DNA of 64,000 bases from CAWCDJ01 sp963796485 (GCA_963796485.1 CAWCLV010000001.1:310001-374000), one strand, 5' to 3'; positions 48,149-56,215 are shown, counted from the stretch's first letter. Made by a program: numbers and translations. The notes: generated from the letters alone by a model not told the origin.

Positions 48149-49738
48149 ATGTTCCGGTTTCCCCGGCGTGATCTGTTCCGGCAGGGCGGCTTGCTGGCGG
48201 CGGCACAGGCGCTCGGCGGCGGCATCCGCCGGGCAGTAGCGGCGCCCCTGGAGTTCGGCGCCGAAATGTACCGCTCCATCGGCGTCCGGACGCTCGTGAA
48301 CGCCCGCGGCACCTTTACCATCATCACCGGTTCGACCACTTTGCCCGAAGTGAAGCGTGCCATGGACCAGGCATCGCGAAGCTTCGTCGATATGGACGAA
48401 CTGATGGACGCGGTCGGCAAACGGCTCGCCGAACTGAGCGGCGCCGAGTGGGGGATCGTCACGGCGGGATGCGCCGCGGCCATTACCCACTGCACGTCGG
48501 CGGCGATTGCCGGCGGCAATCCGGAGCGCATGCAGAAACTGCCGAACACGGCGGGGCTCAAGAACGAGATCGTCATTCCCGCCTACTCGCGCAACGTGTA
48601 CGACCACGCGACGCGCATGCCGGGCGGCAAAATCATCGTGGTGCACGACCCCGCGGAACTGGAGCCGGCTTTCAACGAGCGCACCGCGATGGTGTACATC
48701 ATGGCCGGTCTTCAGGATACCGGCCCGTTGGGGACGCAGGTGGTCGCGGAAGTGGCGCGCCGCCACAAGGTGCCGGTGCTGGTGGACGCCGCGGCGGAAG
48801 TCCTGACGCTGAAGCCAAACGTGCACCTAGCGCGGGGGGCAAATGCCGTCGCCTATAGCGGGGGTAAATGCATCCGGGGCCCGCAGGCGGCCGGTTTCCT
48901 GCTGGGCGATAAGGCTTGGCTTCAGGCGGCCTGGATCAACAGCGCTCCCCACCATGCGTTCGGCCGGTCGCTCAAGGTCGGCAAGGAAGAGATCATGGCG
49001 ATGCTCGCCGCCGTGGAGATGTGGGTCAAGCGCGACCACAAGGCGGAATGGGCGCAATGGGAATCGTGGCTCACCCACATCGGTACCAGTGTGAAGCGGG
49101 TGGATGGCATCACCACCGAAGTGCGGCAGCCGTCACCCGATTTGTCTAACCGTTCCCCGGAACTCGTCATTCAGTGGGACGCCAACAAACTGGGCGTCAC
49201 CGGCACCGAAGTGGCGAAGTTACTTCTCGACACCGAGCCGCGGATCGCCCTGGCGCGCTCCGGCGGAACGCGCCCGGGAAACATGGCGAGCATGGTCGCC
49301 GTCATGCCGTACCAGATGTCGCCCGGCGATGAGAAGATCGTGGCCGACCGGCTCTATGCGGTCCTGTCGAAACCGCCCAGGATCGAGCTGCCCCCCACCC
49401 CCGAAGGGGAGCCCGTCAGCGTGGCGGGACAGTGGGACGTTCAGATCGATTTTCAGTACGGGTCGGTCCACCACACCGTGATCCTGGAGCAGAACGGTTC
49501 GCGGCTGGTCGGGACGCACCACGGCGAGTTCGCCTCGGGCGATCTCAACGGCAGCGTGGCCGCAAATACCCTCCGGTTCCAAAGCTCCCTGCCCACGGAC
49601 GGCGTCCGGGTGGGATTCCAGTTCTCCGGAACCGTCCGGGACGGCCGGATCGCGGGCACGGTCGGGCTCGCGGAATACGGCCAGGCAACATGGTCGGCGG
49701 AGCGGCACACGTACCGGAATGGAACTCGGCGCGGCTGA
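48149..49738 (+). CDS. Tat-exported SelA-like PLP-dependent enzyme with C-terminal beta domain
   Basis: The protein is 529 aa. AGGAGG lies 4 bases before the ATG. The N-terminus FPRRDLFRQGGLLAAAQALGGG is a twin-arginine signal. Residues about 40-400 are an aminotransferase-I-fold protein of the SelA / D-glucosaminate-6-phosphate ammonia-lyase group: GVRTLVNARGTFTIITGS, WGIVTAGCAAAITH, PVLVDAAAEV (Asp to the PLP ring) and YSGGKCIRGPQAAGF with the Schiff-base Lys. The last 110 residues form a lipocalin-like beta domain (GQWDVQIDFQYGSVHHTVILEQNGSRLVGTH). Exported PLP enzymes need Tat to leave folded with cofactor. The substrate is unknown. It is unlikely to be true selenocysteine synthase. Confidence 0.85.
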   Translation: MFRFPRRDLFRQGGLLAAAQALGGGIRRAVAAPLEFGAEMYRSIGVRTLVNARGTFTIITGSTTLPEVKRAMDQASRSFVDMDELMDAVGKRLAELSGAEWGIVTAGCAAAITHCTSAAIAGGNPERMQKLPNTAGLKNEIVIPAYSRNVYDHATRMPGGKIIVVHDPAELEPAFNERTAMVYIMAGLQDTGPLGTQVVAEVARRHKVPVLVDAAAEVLTLKPNVHLARGANAVAYSGGKCIRGPQAAGFLLGDKAWLQAAWINSAPHHAFGRSLKVGKEEIMAMLAAVEMWVKRDHKAEWAQWESWLTHIGTSVKRVDGITTEVRQPSPDLSNRSPELVIQWDANKLGVTGTEVAKLLLDTEPRIALARSGGTRPGNMASMVAVMPYQMSPGDEKIVADRLYAVLSKPPRIELPPTPEGEPVSVAGQWDVQIDFQYGSVHHTVILEQNGSRLVGTHHGEFASGDLNGSVAANTLRFQSSLPTDGVRVGFQFSGTVRDGRIAGTVGLAEYGQATWSAERHTYRNGTRRG

Positions 49739-49803
49739 ATTTCCCGCAGCCATTTCGTGCACAATCCGCGGATATTGTTGTACGATAAAACAAATTATTT
49801 CCC

Positions 49804-50874
49804 ATGCTTCCGCAACAGTGGGACACCTTTAAGCGCGCCGCGCGGCTCGAACGGCTCGACCGCGTGCCGATGGCGCTGATCATCGACAGCCCCTGGATCC
49901 CGGGCTATCTCGGCATCAAGCACCTGGACTACTACCTCGACCCGGAGCTTTGGTTCGAATCGAACCTGAAGATCATGCGCGAGTTCCCCGACATCCTCTT
50001 CGTGCCGTCCTGGTGGATGGAATACGGGATGGCCGCGGAGCCCTCGGTGCTCGGGGCCAAGATCAAATTCTGGCAGGACAACACGCCCAGCGAGTACCAC
50101 AGCCTCTACCACCTGGAGGACATGGAGGCGCTGCCTGAGTACGAGGTGGAGGCGGACGCCTTCGCGGCGCTCACTCTGCACCGGATCGGCATGCACCGGC
50201 AGCGCGTCCTGGACCACGGCTACATCCTTCCGATGGTCACCGCGCGCGGTCCGCTGTGCACCGCCGGTTTCGTGCGCGGCACCACGAATTTCATGCTCGA
50301 CATCGTGGAGAACCCGGAGGGCGCGCACAAGCTGATCGACCTGTGTACGCGCGTGGTGATCGACTGGCTGAAGGCCCAGCACAAGGCAATGGGCGACACG
50401 GTGGAGAGCATTTTCATCCTGGACGACATCGTCGGCTTCATCAACGAAGAGCACTACCTGGAGTTTGCGCACCCGTATCTCAAGCGGATCTGCGACGCAT
50501 TCCCCAAGGAGTGGATCAAGGTCTACCACAACGATGCCGAAGTGGATGCCTGCCTCGACCACCTGCCCGATGCCGGCTTCCACGTCCTGAACTGGGGCAA
50601 GCAGAAGGACATTCGGGAGGTGAAGCGGCGCGTGGGGGATCGCATGTGCCTGATGGGCAACGTGAATCCGCTGGAGATCGCGGTCCGCGGGACGCCGGAA
50701 GACGTGAAGCGGGCGACGCTCGACGTGCTGGAGGGCTCGGGCGGCGAAGGCATCATCCTTTCGGTGGGCGGCGGCGTGAGCCCCGGGATGCCGCGCGAGA
50801 ACATCGTGGCGATGCTCGAGGCGCTGAACCAATTCAATGCCGCCAGGCTGACTCAGGGGGCGCGCCATGGTTGA
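49804..50874 (+). CDS. UroD-family cobalamin-dependent methyltransferase (probable methyl-donor demethylase)
   Basis: The protein is 356 aa with a uroporphyrinogen-decarboxylase fold: LERLDRVPMALIID, TARGPLCTAGFVRG, ILDDIVGFINEEHYLEFAHPYLKRI (key DDIVGFINEEHY) and GNVNPLEIAVRGTPEDV. Relatives MtaA/MtbA/CmuA bind zinc with a HxC motif plus a distal Cys to activate a thiol. Here the position reads YHNDAE, with no Cys, so it is more likely to demethylate a substrate onto the corrinoid than to methylate a thiol. There is no ribosome site before ATG 49804, and the AT-rich 65 bases upstream hint at a leaderless or near-leaderless start. First gene of the corrinoid operon, overlapping the next by 8 bases. 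The substrate is unknown. Confidence 0.85.
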   Translation: MLPQQWDTFKRAARLERLDRVPMALIIDSPWIPGYLGIKHLDYYLDPELWFESNLKIMREFPDILFVPSWWMEYGMAAEPSVLGAKIKFWQDNTPSEYHSLYHLEDMEALPEYEVEADAFAALTLHRIGMHRQRVLDHGYILPMVTARGPLCTAGFVRGTTNFMLDIVENPEGAHKLIDLCTRVVIDWLKAQHKAMGDTVESIFILDDIVGFINEEHYLEFAHPYLKRICDAFPKEWIKVYHNDAEVDACLDHLPDAGFHVLNWGKQKDIREVKRRVGDRMCLMGNVNPLEIAVRGTPEDVKRATLDVLEGSGGEGIILSVGGGVSPGMPRENIVAMLEALNQFNAARLTQGARHG

Positions 50875-51562
50875 TTACGCGCTGATGAATCAGCAGCTTT
50901 ACGAGGGAAACGCCAAAGCGGTCGAGCAGATGACGAAGGATGCGCTGGCCGAGGGACGCCCGGTGCAGGAGATCCTCGGCGTAGGCCTGATCGCCGGCAT
51001 GAGCGTGGTCGGCGAGGATTTCAAGCACAACGTGATCTACGTGCCGGAGGTCCTGATTGCCGCCCGCGCCATGAAGGCGGGGATGTCCGTGCTGAAGCCG
51101 CTGCTCACCGCCAAGGACGGCAGCACCAGCCGGGCGGGAGTCTTGCTGATGGGAACCGTCCGCGGCGACCTGCACGATATCGGCAAGAACCTGGTCTGCA
51201 TGATGGCGGAAGGCGCAGGGTTCGAGGTGCACGACATCGGAGTGGATCAGAGCGTGGAGAAGTTTCTGGCCGCGGCTGCTAACTGCAAGCCGGACATCGT
51301 GGGGATGAGCGCGCTCCTGACCACGACCATGACGTATATGAAGAAGGTGATCGACGGCTTCCAGGCAGCGGGACTCGGCCACATACGGATGGCAGTGGGG
51401 GGAGCGCCCATCAGCCAGCAGTTCGCCGACGAGATCGGGGCCGGCGGCTACGGTGCGAACGCGTCGGCCGCGGTGGACCTGTTTATGCGTCTGATGAGGA
51501 AGAGCGATGGCCACATACAAGATCCTGTACTGGCAGGAAGTGCCGTCACAAATCAAGGCTGA
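50867..51562 (+). CDS. Corrinoid (methyl-B12 carrier) protein
   Basis: The protein is 231 aa in two domains. The helical Met-synthase 'cap' domain (about 5-85) has GLIAGMSVVGEDFKHNVIYVPEVL. The B12-binding Rossmann domain (about 90-215) has the lower-ligand motif D101-L-H103-D-I-G in GDLHDIGKNLV, GMSALLTTTM and VGGAPISQ. This is the MtaC/MtbC/MetH-type shuttle that takes a methyl group as methylcobalamin and hands it to an acceptor. It overlaps the UroD gene by 8 bases and the next small gene by 56 bases. Confidence 0.95.
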   Translation: MVDYALMNQQLYEGNAKAVEQMTKDALAEGRPVQEILGVGLIAGMSVVGEDFKHNVIYVPEVLIAARAMKAGMSVLKPLLTAKDGSTSRAGVLLMGTVRGDLHDIGKNLVCMMAEGAGFEVHDIGVDQSVEKFLAAAANCKPDIVGMSALLTTTMTYMKKVIDGFQAAGLGHIRMAVGGAPISQQFADEIGAGGYGANASAAVDLFMRLMRKSDGHIQDPVLAGSAVTNQG

Positions 51563-51761
51563 AGACGAGGGCGACGAGATCACGCTTCCGCTTCCCGACC
51601 GCTTCCTCGCGATCGTCGACCGGCTCGCGATGGAGCGCGGGCTTACACAGGCCGACGATTACCTGGCGCAGTGGCAATGGAGCGAAGAGGAGGACCGCCC
51701 GGGGACTGCGCGCGAAGTGGCGAATGCCCTGGCGGCGGAATTCGAAGCGAAGTGGCGCTGA
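51507..51761 (+). CDS. Small 'virulence factor'-family protein (PF13769-like) of corrinoid operons
   Basis: The protein is 84 aa: MATYKILYWQEVPSQIKAEDE, LPDRFLAIVDRLAMERGL and DDYLAQWQWSEEEDRPG. These segments match the family long labelled 'virulence factor', which in alphaproteobacteria sits in split methionine synthase / corrinoid-activation gene clusters. Its molecular job is unknown; the name is not informative. It lies 56 bases inside the end of the corrinoid gene in a different frame, an unusually long overlap, and its last codons overlap the start of RACo. Confidence 0.8.
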   Translation: MATYKILYWQEVPSQIKAEDEGDEITLPLPDRFLAIVDRLAMERGLTQADDYLAQWQWSEEEDRPGTAREVANALAAEFEAKWR

Positions 51762-53359
51762 CGGTGGAAATCAACGGGCAGTCGATGGAGGCGGCGCCGG
51801 GGCTGTCGCTCTTCGACTGCGCCGAAACGCTGGGCACACGCGTTCCGACTTCCTGTTACAAACAGGGCAAGTGCCGCGAATGCCTGGTGGAGGTCACGCA
51901 GGGAAGCGAGTTCCTCTCCGCGCCGGTTCCCGCCGAGAAGCACCTGAGCGGCGCGTTCCGGCTCTCCTGCCGCACGCTGCTGCAGGGCGATAACGGCCGC
52001 GTCCGCTGCCACACGATGCGCCGCGGGGCAATGCGGATCGAGCGAAACGGAGCGGGGCTGACCTTTCGCGGTATCGCCCTCGACCCGGCCGTGAGGCGGC
52101 GCGGCGAGCGGGTTTACCTCGATGATGTCGAGATCGACTCCTGGCGTGGCGCGATCCACGGAATCGCGATGGACCTGGGTACGACCACGGTTGTGCTGCG
52201 GCTCTTCGATCTCGAAAACGGCGAGTTGATCGCCGACGCCTCATTCGAAAACCCGCAGCGCTTCGCCGGTTCCGACGTGATGGCGCGCATCCGGTACGAT
52301 ACGGACCATCCCGGCAAGCTGTTGCGCAGGACCCTGGCAGGGTACCTAAAGCACGCGATCGAAGATCTCCCGGTCGATCCGTCCACGATCTACGAAATGG
52401 TGGTGGCCGGCAACTCGACCATGCGGGACCTCTTTTTCCGCCACAGCGTCTACAGCATCGGCCAGAGCCCGTACCGTTCGATCACCGAGATCGAAATGGC
52501 GGAAGGCAAGCGAAGCGGCACGGCACTGGTTGAGACGGGACGGCGCTGCCTGTTGCCGGTACATCCGCAAGCCCGGGTCTACGGCGCGCCGGTGATCAGC
52601 GGCCACGTGGGCGCGGACGCCGCGGCATGCATGGTCGCGGCGGACCTCGCGCACGAGGAGCGCTTGGTTGCGATCATGGATATCGGCACCAACACCGAAC
52701 TGATCCTGGGCAATCGCCACAGGATCCTGGCGGCTTCCTGCCCGGCGGGACCGGCGTTCGAAGGCGGGGCGATAGCGTGTGGAATGCCGGCGCTTGAAGG
52801 CGCCATCGAGAATGTCTCGGCGAGCGAAGACGGAGATTGGCATTACTCCGTGATCGGTGGCGGGCCGCCCCAGGGCATCTGCGGCTCCGGACTCGTGAGC
52901 CTGCTGAGCGAATTGCGGCGCACCGGGCGCATGAACGAGCGGGGGCGATTCGAAGACGATACGGCCCGGGCCACGATCGACGCTGCGCACGACATCTTTT
53001 TATTGGAGAGCGACGTTAACGAACTTGCACAGGCGAAAGGCGCCAACATGGCCGGCTTGCAAGTGGTTTTCCGAACCTACGGCCGCCGGTTTGAGGACGT
53101 GGATGCGTTTTATCTTGCCGGAGGCTTCGGCAGGCGCCTCGATATCGAGGCGGCGGCCAGGATCGGGCTGATCCCGCGGATCGGCGAAGGCCGGGTGAAA
53201 GCGGTCGGGAACGCCTCGATGGAAGGAGCCTCCATCCTCCTGCTTTCGCGGTCGAAGCGCCGCGAGTTGGAAGAACTCGTAAGGCGCGTGGAGCACTGCC
53301 GCCTCGAGATCGATCCGCAATTCTTCGATTTTTTCGTGGACGGCTGCCAGTTCGGGTGA
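51752..53359 (+). CDS. Reductive activator of corrinoid proteins (RACo/RamA-like, 2Fe-2S + ASKHA ATPase)
   Basis: The protein is 535 aa from GTG 51752; GTG 51764 is an alternative. The N-terminal ferredoxin domain has Cys35, Cys41, Cys44 and Cys73 (C-x5-C-x2-C). A middle domain leads to the DUF4445 ASKHA fold: GIAMDLGTTTVVLRLFD (phosphate 1), AIMDIGTNTELIL (phosphate 2) and AGGFGRRLDIEAAARIGLIP. RACo proteins use ATP and a 2Fe-2S electron to return inactive Co(II) corrinoid to Co(I). It would keep the corrinoid protein two genes upstream active. Its stop overlaps the next start (GTGA). Confidence 0.93.
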   Translation: MALTVEINGQSMEAAPGLSLFDCAETLGTRVPTSCYKQGKCRECLVEVTQGSEFLSAPVPAEKHLSGAFRLSCRTLLQGDNGRVRCHTMRRGAMRIERNGAGLTFRGIALDPAVRRRGERVYLDDVEIDSWRGAIHGIAMDLGTTTVVLRLFDLENGELIADASFENPQRFAGSDVMARIRYDTDHPGKLLRRTLAGYLKHAIEDLPVDPSTIYEMVVAGNSTMRDLFFRHSVYSIGQSPYRSITEIEMAEGKRSGTALVETGRRCLLPVHPQARVYGAPVISGHVGADAAACMVAADLAHEERLVAIMDIGTNTELILGNRHRILAASCPAGPAFEGGAIACGMPALEGAIENVSASEDGDWHYSVIGGGPPQGICGSGLVSLLSELRRTGRMNERGRFEDDTARATIDAAHDIFLLESDVNELAQAKGANMAGLQVVFRTYGRRFEDVDAFYLAGGFGRRLDIEAAARIGLIPRIGEGRVKAVGNASMEGASILLLSRSKRRELEELVRRVEHCRLEIDPQFFDFFVDGCQFG

Positions 53360-54012
53360 ACGCGATGGAATGGACAGATACATCACCCGACGTCCAGGTC
53401 AAGCAGTCCCGCTACCAGAGGCTGCTGGGCTATCCGGCGGGTTATGTGTTATCCGGGCGCGGTCTGGAATTGAGCGAGTGGGCACGCGACTGGTATGCCC
53501 AAAACGGGCATCCATGGATCTACGCGCGCCGGGCGGAGCGGGTCGAGATGTGCGGTGATAGCGTGGAGATCGAAGGTGCTGCGTTTACCGCCTCCAGGCT
53601 GCTCACCCTGATGACGCGCGGAGGGGCGCACGGGGCGGTGCTGGCCGCGGCCGGGGCGGGTCCGCAACTCGAAGAGGAAGCGGGAAGATCGTGGCTGGAC
53701 GAACGGCCGGACGAGTATTTTTTCCTGGAGATCTACGGCTCGGCAGTGGTGGAGCACTTGATCGAGGCGGCCGACCGGCGAGTGCGCGAGTGGGCCGCGG
53801 CCGAGGGTTTCACGGTGCTTCCGCGCCAGAGCCCCGGCCATGCCGGGTGGGATGTCGCGGAGCAGGGGCGGTTTCTGGCATTGCTCGCGGCGGGGCTGCC
53901 GTCCGGCGTCGAGGCGCTGGAATCGGGCGCGCTGCGGCCAAAGAAATCGCAACTGGCGGCGTTCGGGCTCGCCGCGCGGAAGGGATTGGAAGAACATGAA
54001 CCAAGAAAATAG
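53356..54012 (+). CDS. Methionine-synthase-activation-like (MetH C-terminal-domain-like) protein
   Basis: The protein is 218 aa; GTG 53356 overlaps the RACo stop and ATG 53365 is the alternative. The N-terminal half is unfamiliar. The second half matches the pattern of the MetH reactivation domain family: YFFLEIYGSAVVEHLIEAADRRVREWAAAEG (helix with EIYGSAVVEHLIEA), then RQSPGHAGWDVAEQGRFLALL, in the place of the domain's RxSPGYxxWPLxEQ segment that binds S-adenosylmethionine. Free-standing versions occur in corrinoid operons. It may assist reductive methylation of the corrinoid or help RACo. It overlaps the next gene by 17 bases. Confidence 0.72.
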   Translation: MNAMEWTDTSPDVQVKQSRYQRLLGYPAGYVLSGRGLELSEWARDWYAQNGHPWIYARRAERVEMCGDSVEIEGAAFTASRLLTLMTRGGAHGAVLAAAGAGPQLEEEAGRSWLDERPDEYFFLEIYGSAVVEHLIEAADRRVREWAAAEGFTVLPRQSPGHAGWDVAEQGRFLALLAAGLPSGVEALESGALRPKKSQLAAFGLAARKGLEEHEPRK

Positions 54013-54937
54013 AACGCGTTTGCAGGACGCCGCGCGCACGCGGCCGCTGCTGGGCGACGGCGCAATGGGCACGCAACTGATGCTGGCCGGGCTGGATCAG
54101 GGGGCGTGCGGCGAAGAGTGGAACCTCACCCATCCGGAGCGTGTGCTCGCGATCCAGCGCAGGTACGTTGAGGCGGGGTCGGACTGCATCCTGACCAACA
54201 CCTTCGGCGGGTCCCGCATTATGCTGAACCGCCACGGGCAGGCCGGCAAGGCCGCGGAGATCAACCGCGCGGCGGTGGCGATCGCGCGGGAAGCCTTTCA
54301 GGGCCGTCCCGGGTACGTCATCGGCGATATCGGACCGTTCGGCGGGCTGCTCGAGCCATTCGGCGATTTCCGCGAAGACGACGTGTGCGCCGCTTTCGAG
54401 GAACAGGCGCAGGCGCTGGTGGAAGCGGGCGCCGACGCGATCATCGTCGAGACCCAGACCTCGCTCGAGGAACTGCTGCTGGGGATCCGGGCGGCCCAAC
54501 GCGCGGGTGCCTCGTGCGTGATCGCGTCGATGGCATACGACGTGACACGCGACGGTTCCACGTTCCGGACGATGATGGGGGTCGGTCCGGAGCGCGCCGC
54601 GAAATTCATCGAGGAGAACGGAGCGGACATCGTCGCCTTGAACTGCGGCACCGGCATGGACATGGAACGGGCGCGGGGGGCGGCGCAACGCTACCGCCAG
54701 GTCACCAGCCTGCCGGTAATGGTGCAGCCCAACGCCGGCCAGCCGAACTTGGTCAACATGCAGGTGACCTATGACGAAACACCGGAGCACATGAGCCGCG
54801 GTGTAGCCCCCCTGCTCGATGCCGGCGTGAGGATCATCGGGGCGTGTTGCGGCAGTACGCCGGAGCACATCGCTGCGTTTCGTAAAGCGATGGATGCCTG
54901 TCTCGCGGCGGCCGCACACCCGGCGGAGGCCGTATGA
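53996..54937 (+). CDS. Zinc-dependent homocysteine S-methyltransferase family protein
   Basis: The protein is 313 aa from ATG 53996, with GGAAG just upstream; the longer frame before it is a shadow. The betaine-homocysteine-methyltransferase/MetH-N barrel is clear: LLGDGAMGTQLM, TNTFGGSRIML, GDIGPFGGLLEPFG and VETQTSLEE. The zinc ligands are Cys217 in LNCGTGMD and Cys284/Cys285 in GACCGSTPEH. It would bind homocysteine as a zinc thiolate and take the methyl group from the corrinoid protein, giving methionine. As there is no folate-binding (pterin) partner here, the methyl source is presumably the UroD-family protein. Its stop overlaps the next start (ATGA). Confidence 0.92.
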   Translation: MNQENRTRLQDAARTRPLLGDGAMGTQLMLAGLDQGACGEEWNLTHPERVLAIQRRYVEAGSDCILTNTFGGSRIMLNRHGQAGKAAEINRAAVAIAREAFQGRPGYVIGDIGPFGGLLEPFGDFREDDVCAAFEEQAQALVEAGADAIIVETQTSLEELLLGIRAAQRAGASCVIASMAYDVTRDGSTFRTMMGVGPERAAKFIEENGADIVALNCGTGMDMERARGAAQRYRQVTSLPVMVQPNAGQPNLVNMQVTYDETPEHMSRGVAPLLDAGVRIIGACCGSTPEHIAAFRKAMDACLAAAAHPAEAV

Positions 54938-55263
54938 CAGTGAAGCTGTGCGATCTCAACCCCGCGGCGGCGGAGAAACTGCCGCAGTTCACGGACGACA
55001 AATCGGGCATCGGCGTTCATTATGTCGATGCCTACATCAAACCGATGAACACGAAGCTGCCGGACGGGACGCCGTTCAAGTGCAAACGCCGCGGCTTGAA
55101 GATCACCCTCACTGCCGGAACCCGGAAAGGCGATGGGCTCATGCGCCGTCTCGCGCTTGGCCCGGACCCTGTGGCGATGCTCGATGCCGCCTTGCAGGAG
55201 GCGGCGGCCGCAGCCGGCATCGGGCTGAGCATCGACGGCGGCGCCGTAATCGTGGATATCTGA
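54934..55263 (+). CDS. Small protein of unknown function closing the corrinoid operon
   Basis: The protein is 109 aa. GGAGG lies 5 bases ahead of ATG 54934, which overlaps the homocysteine methyltransferase stop by 4 bases. No signal peptide or membrane helix is seen. It is alpha/beta by eye: GIGVHYVDAYIKPMNTKLPDGTPF, RGLKITLTAGTRKGDGL, helix PVAMLDAALQEAAAAAG and a terminal strand GGAVIVDI. There are two Cys (residues 6 and 50). I do not recognise it. Overlap coupling makes a role in the same pathway likely. Confidence 0.75.
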   Translation: MTVKLCDLNPAAAEKLPQFTDDKSGIGVHYVDAYIKPMNTKLPDGTPFKCKRRGLKITLTAGTRKGDGLMRRLALGPDPVAMLDAALQEAAAAAGIGLSIDGGAVIVDI

Positions 55264-55279
55264 AAGCGGCTTCCCGCCG

Positions 55280-56215
55280 CTACCGTGCCGACCGCGCTCG
55301 CGCCCGCTGTTCCACCGTCGAGCGCTTTACCAGCTTATTGAAGTTGCTCTTCTGTCCGCGTGCTGTCTTGTCTTGCACGATCAGGGCCAGGCCGTTCTCT
55401 TCGAACTTGCGCCCCCAATCGTTCCAGGAGATCTCCTCGAGTGATTCCTCGCCGCTGTACCCCGGGAAATCGAGCCGGATCATTCCGGTATCGCCGCGTC
55501 CGCCGGTGCCTCTGACGCAGGAAGGAACGGCGCCGCGATCTTCGGCCCACTCCCGGATTTCTTCGGGGTCCGTCATCACCCGCTCCAGACGGCCCACTCC
55601 CCCACGCCCGCGCCTTTGCGTAGTCCCGCGGCTACTCTTCCCCGTGCTCTTCGCGCGGCCGCGGCCTGAGGATTTCGCGGCCGTTCTCCCGCGGGCCGGT
55701 GCGGACACCGCGGCCACCCGGGATTTCGGTTTGCTCTTCGACAGCCTTTTCGAGATCTGCGCCAGCCGCCGGTCGGCCTCGATCTCTTCGCGTAGCGTCT
55801 CGGTCAGCAGTTCCACGGCGTCCTTCTTCCCCAACTGCTGCGCGAGGGTGCGGGCGCTTTCATAACCCGCGATTTCGTAGTGCTCCACCTTGCGGGCGGA
55901 GCCGGCGATGGCCGAATCCAGCATCTCGCCTTCGAACGGCGATTCGAGCATCTCGCTGCCCTCGTCCACAATGCCCCTCATCCCCTTGCAGGGGTGGCTG
56001 CGCGCGCGCATATCCAGGGCGTCGAAGACTTCCGACAGGCGTTCCACTTGTCCTCTCGTGATTTCGAGGTGCTGCCGGAGGGCCTGCTCCAACTCGTCGT
56101 CGGTTGCGGATTTGGCCATCCTGGGCAGGGCGCGCACCAGCTGCTTTTCGGCGTCCAGCAGATCCTGCAATTCAGTTTGCAGAAGTTCTTCCGGGCCGCG
56201 GGCGTTTTTTGCCAT
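55280..56215 (-). CDS. DUF892 (YciE-like) ferritin-fold protein with histone-like basic linker
   Basis: The protein is 311 aa. Residues 8-158 form the DUF892 four-helix bundle with possible di-iron ligands in LQDLLDAEKQL, LEITRGQVERL, VEHYEIAGYESA and LREEIEADRRL. About 160-210 is a very basic Ala/Ser/Lys/Arg/Gly-rich linker (KSSGRGRAKSTGKSSRG), like bacterial histone-H1 tails. The last 90 residues (DPEEIREWAEDRG, GMIRLDFPGYSG, ISWNDWGRKFEENGL) form a small domain seen in other proteins of this group. DUF892 proteins are stress-induced, and a Dps-like iron or DNA protection role is plausible. The linker should bind nucleic acid. Convergent with the corrinoid operon. Confidence 0.85.
   Translation of the reverse strand: MAKNARGPEELLQTELQDLLDAEKQLVRALPRMAKSATDDELEQALRQHLEITRGQVERLSEVFDALDMRARSHPCKGMRGIVDEGSEMLESPFEGEMLDSAIAGSARKVEHYEIAGYESARTLAQQLGKKDAVELLTETLREEIEADRRLAQISKRLSKSKPKSRVAAVSAPARGRTAAKSSGRGRAKSTGKSSRGTTQRRGRGGVGRLERVMTDPEEIREWAEDRGAVPSCVRGTGGRGDTGMIRLDFPGYSGEESLEEISWNDWGRKFEENGLALIVQDKTARGQKSNFNKLVKRSTVEQRARARSAR

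Noticed and set aside
48149..49738. True selenocysteine synthase (selA)
   Set aside because: The Tat signal, the extra C-terminal beta domain and the absence of selB/selD/selC nearby argue for a SelA-fold enzyme with another role.
49739..49803. A cobalamin riboswitch before the corrinoid operon
   Set aside because: Only 65 AT-rich bases are available, too short for the riboswitch, and no B12-box-like sequence is seen.
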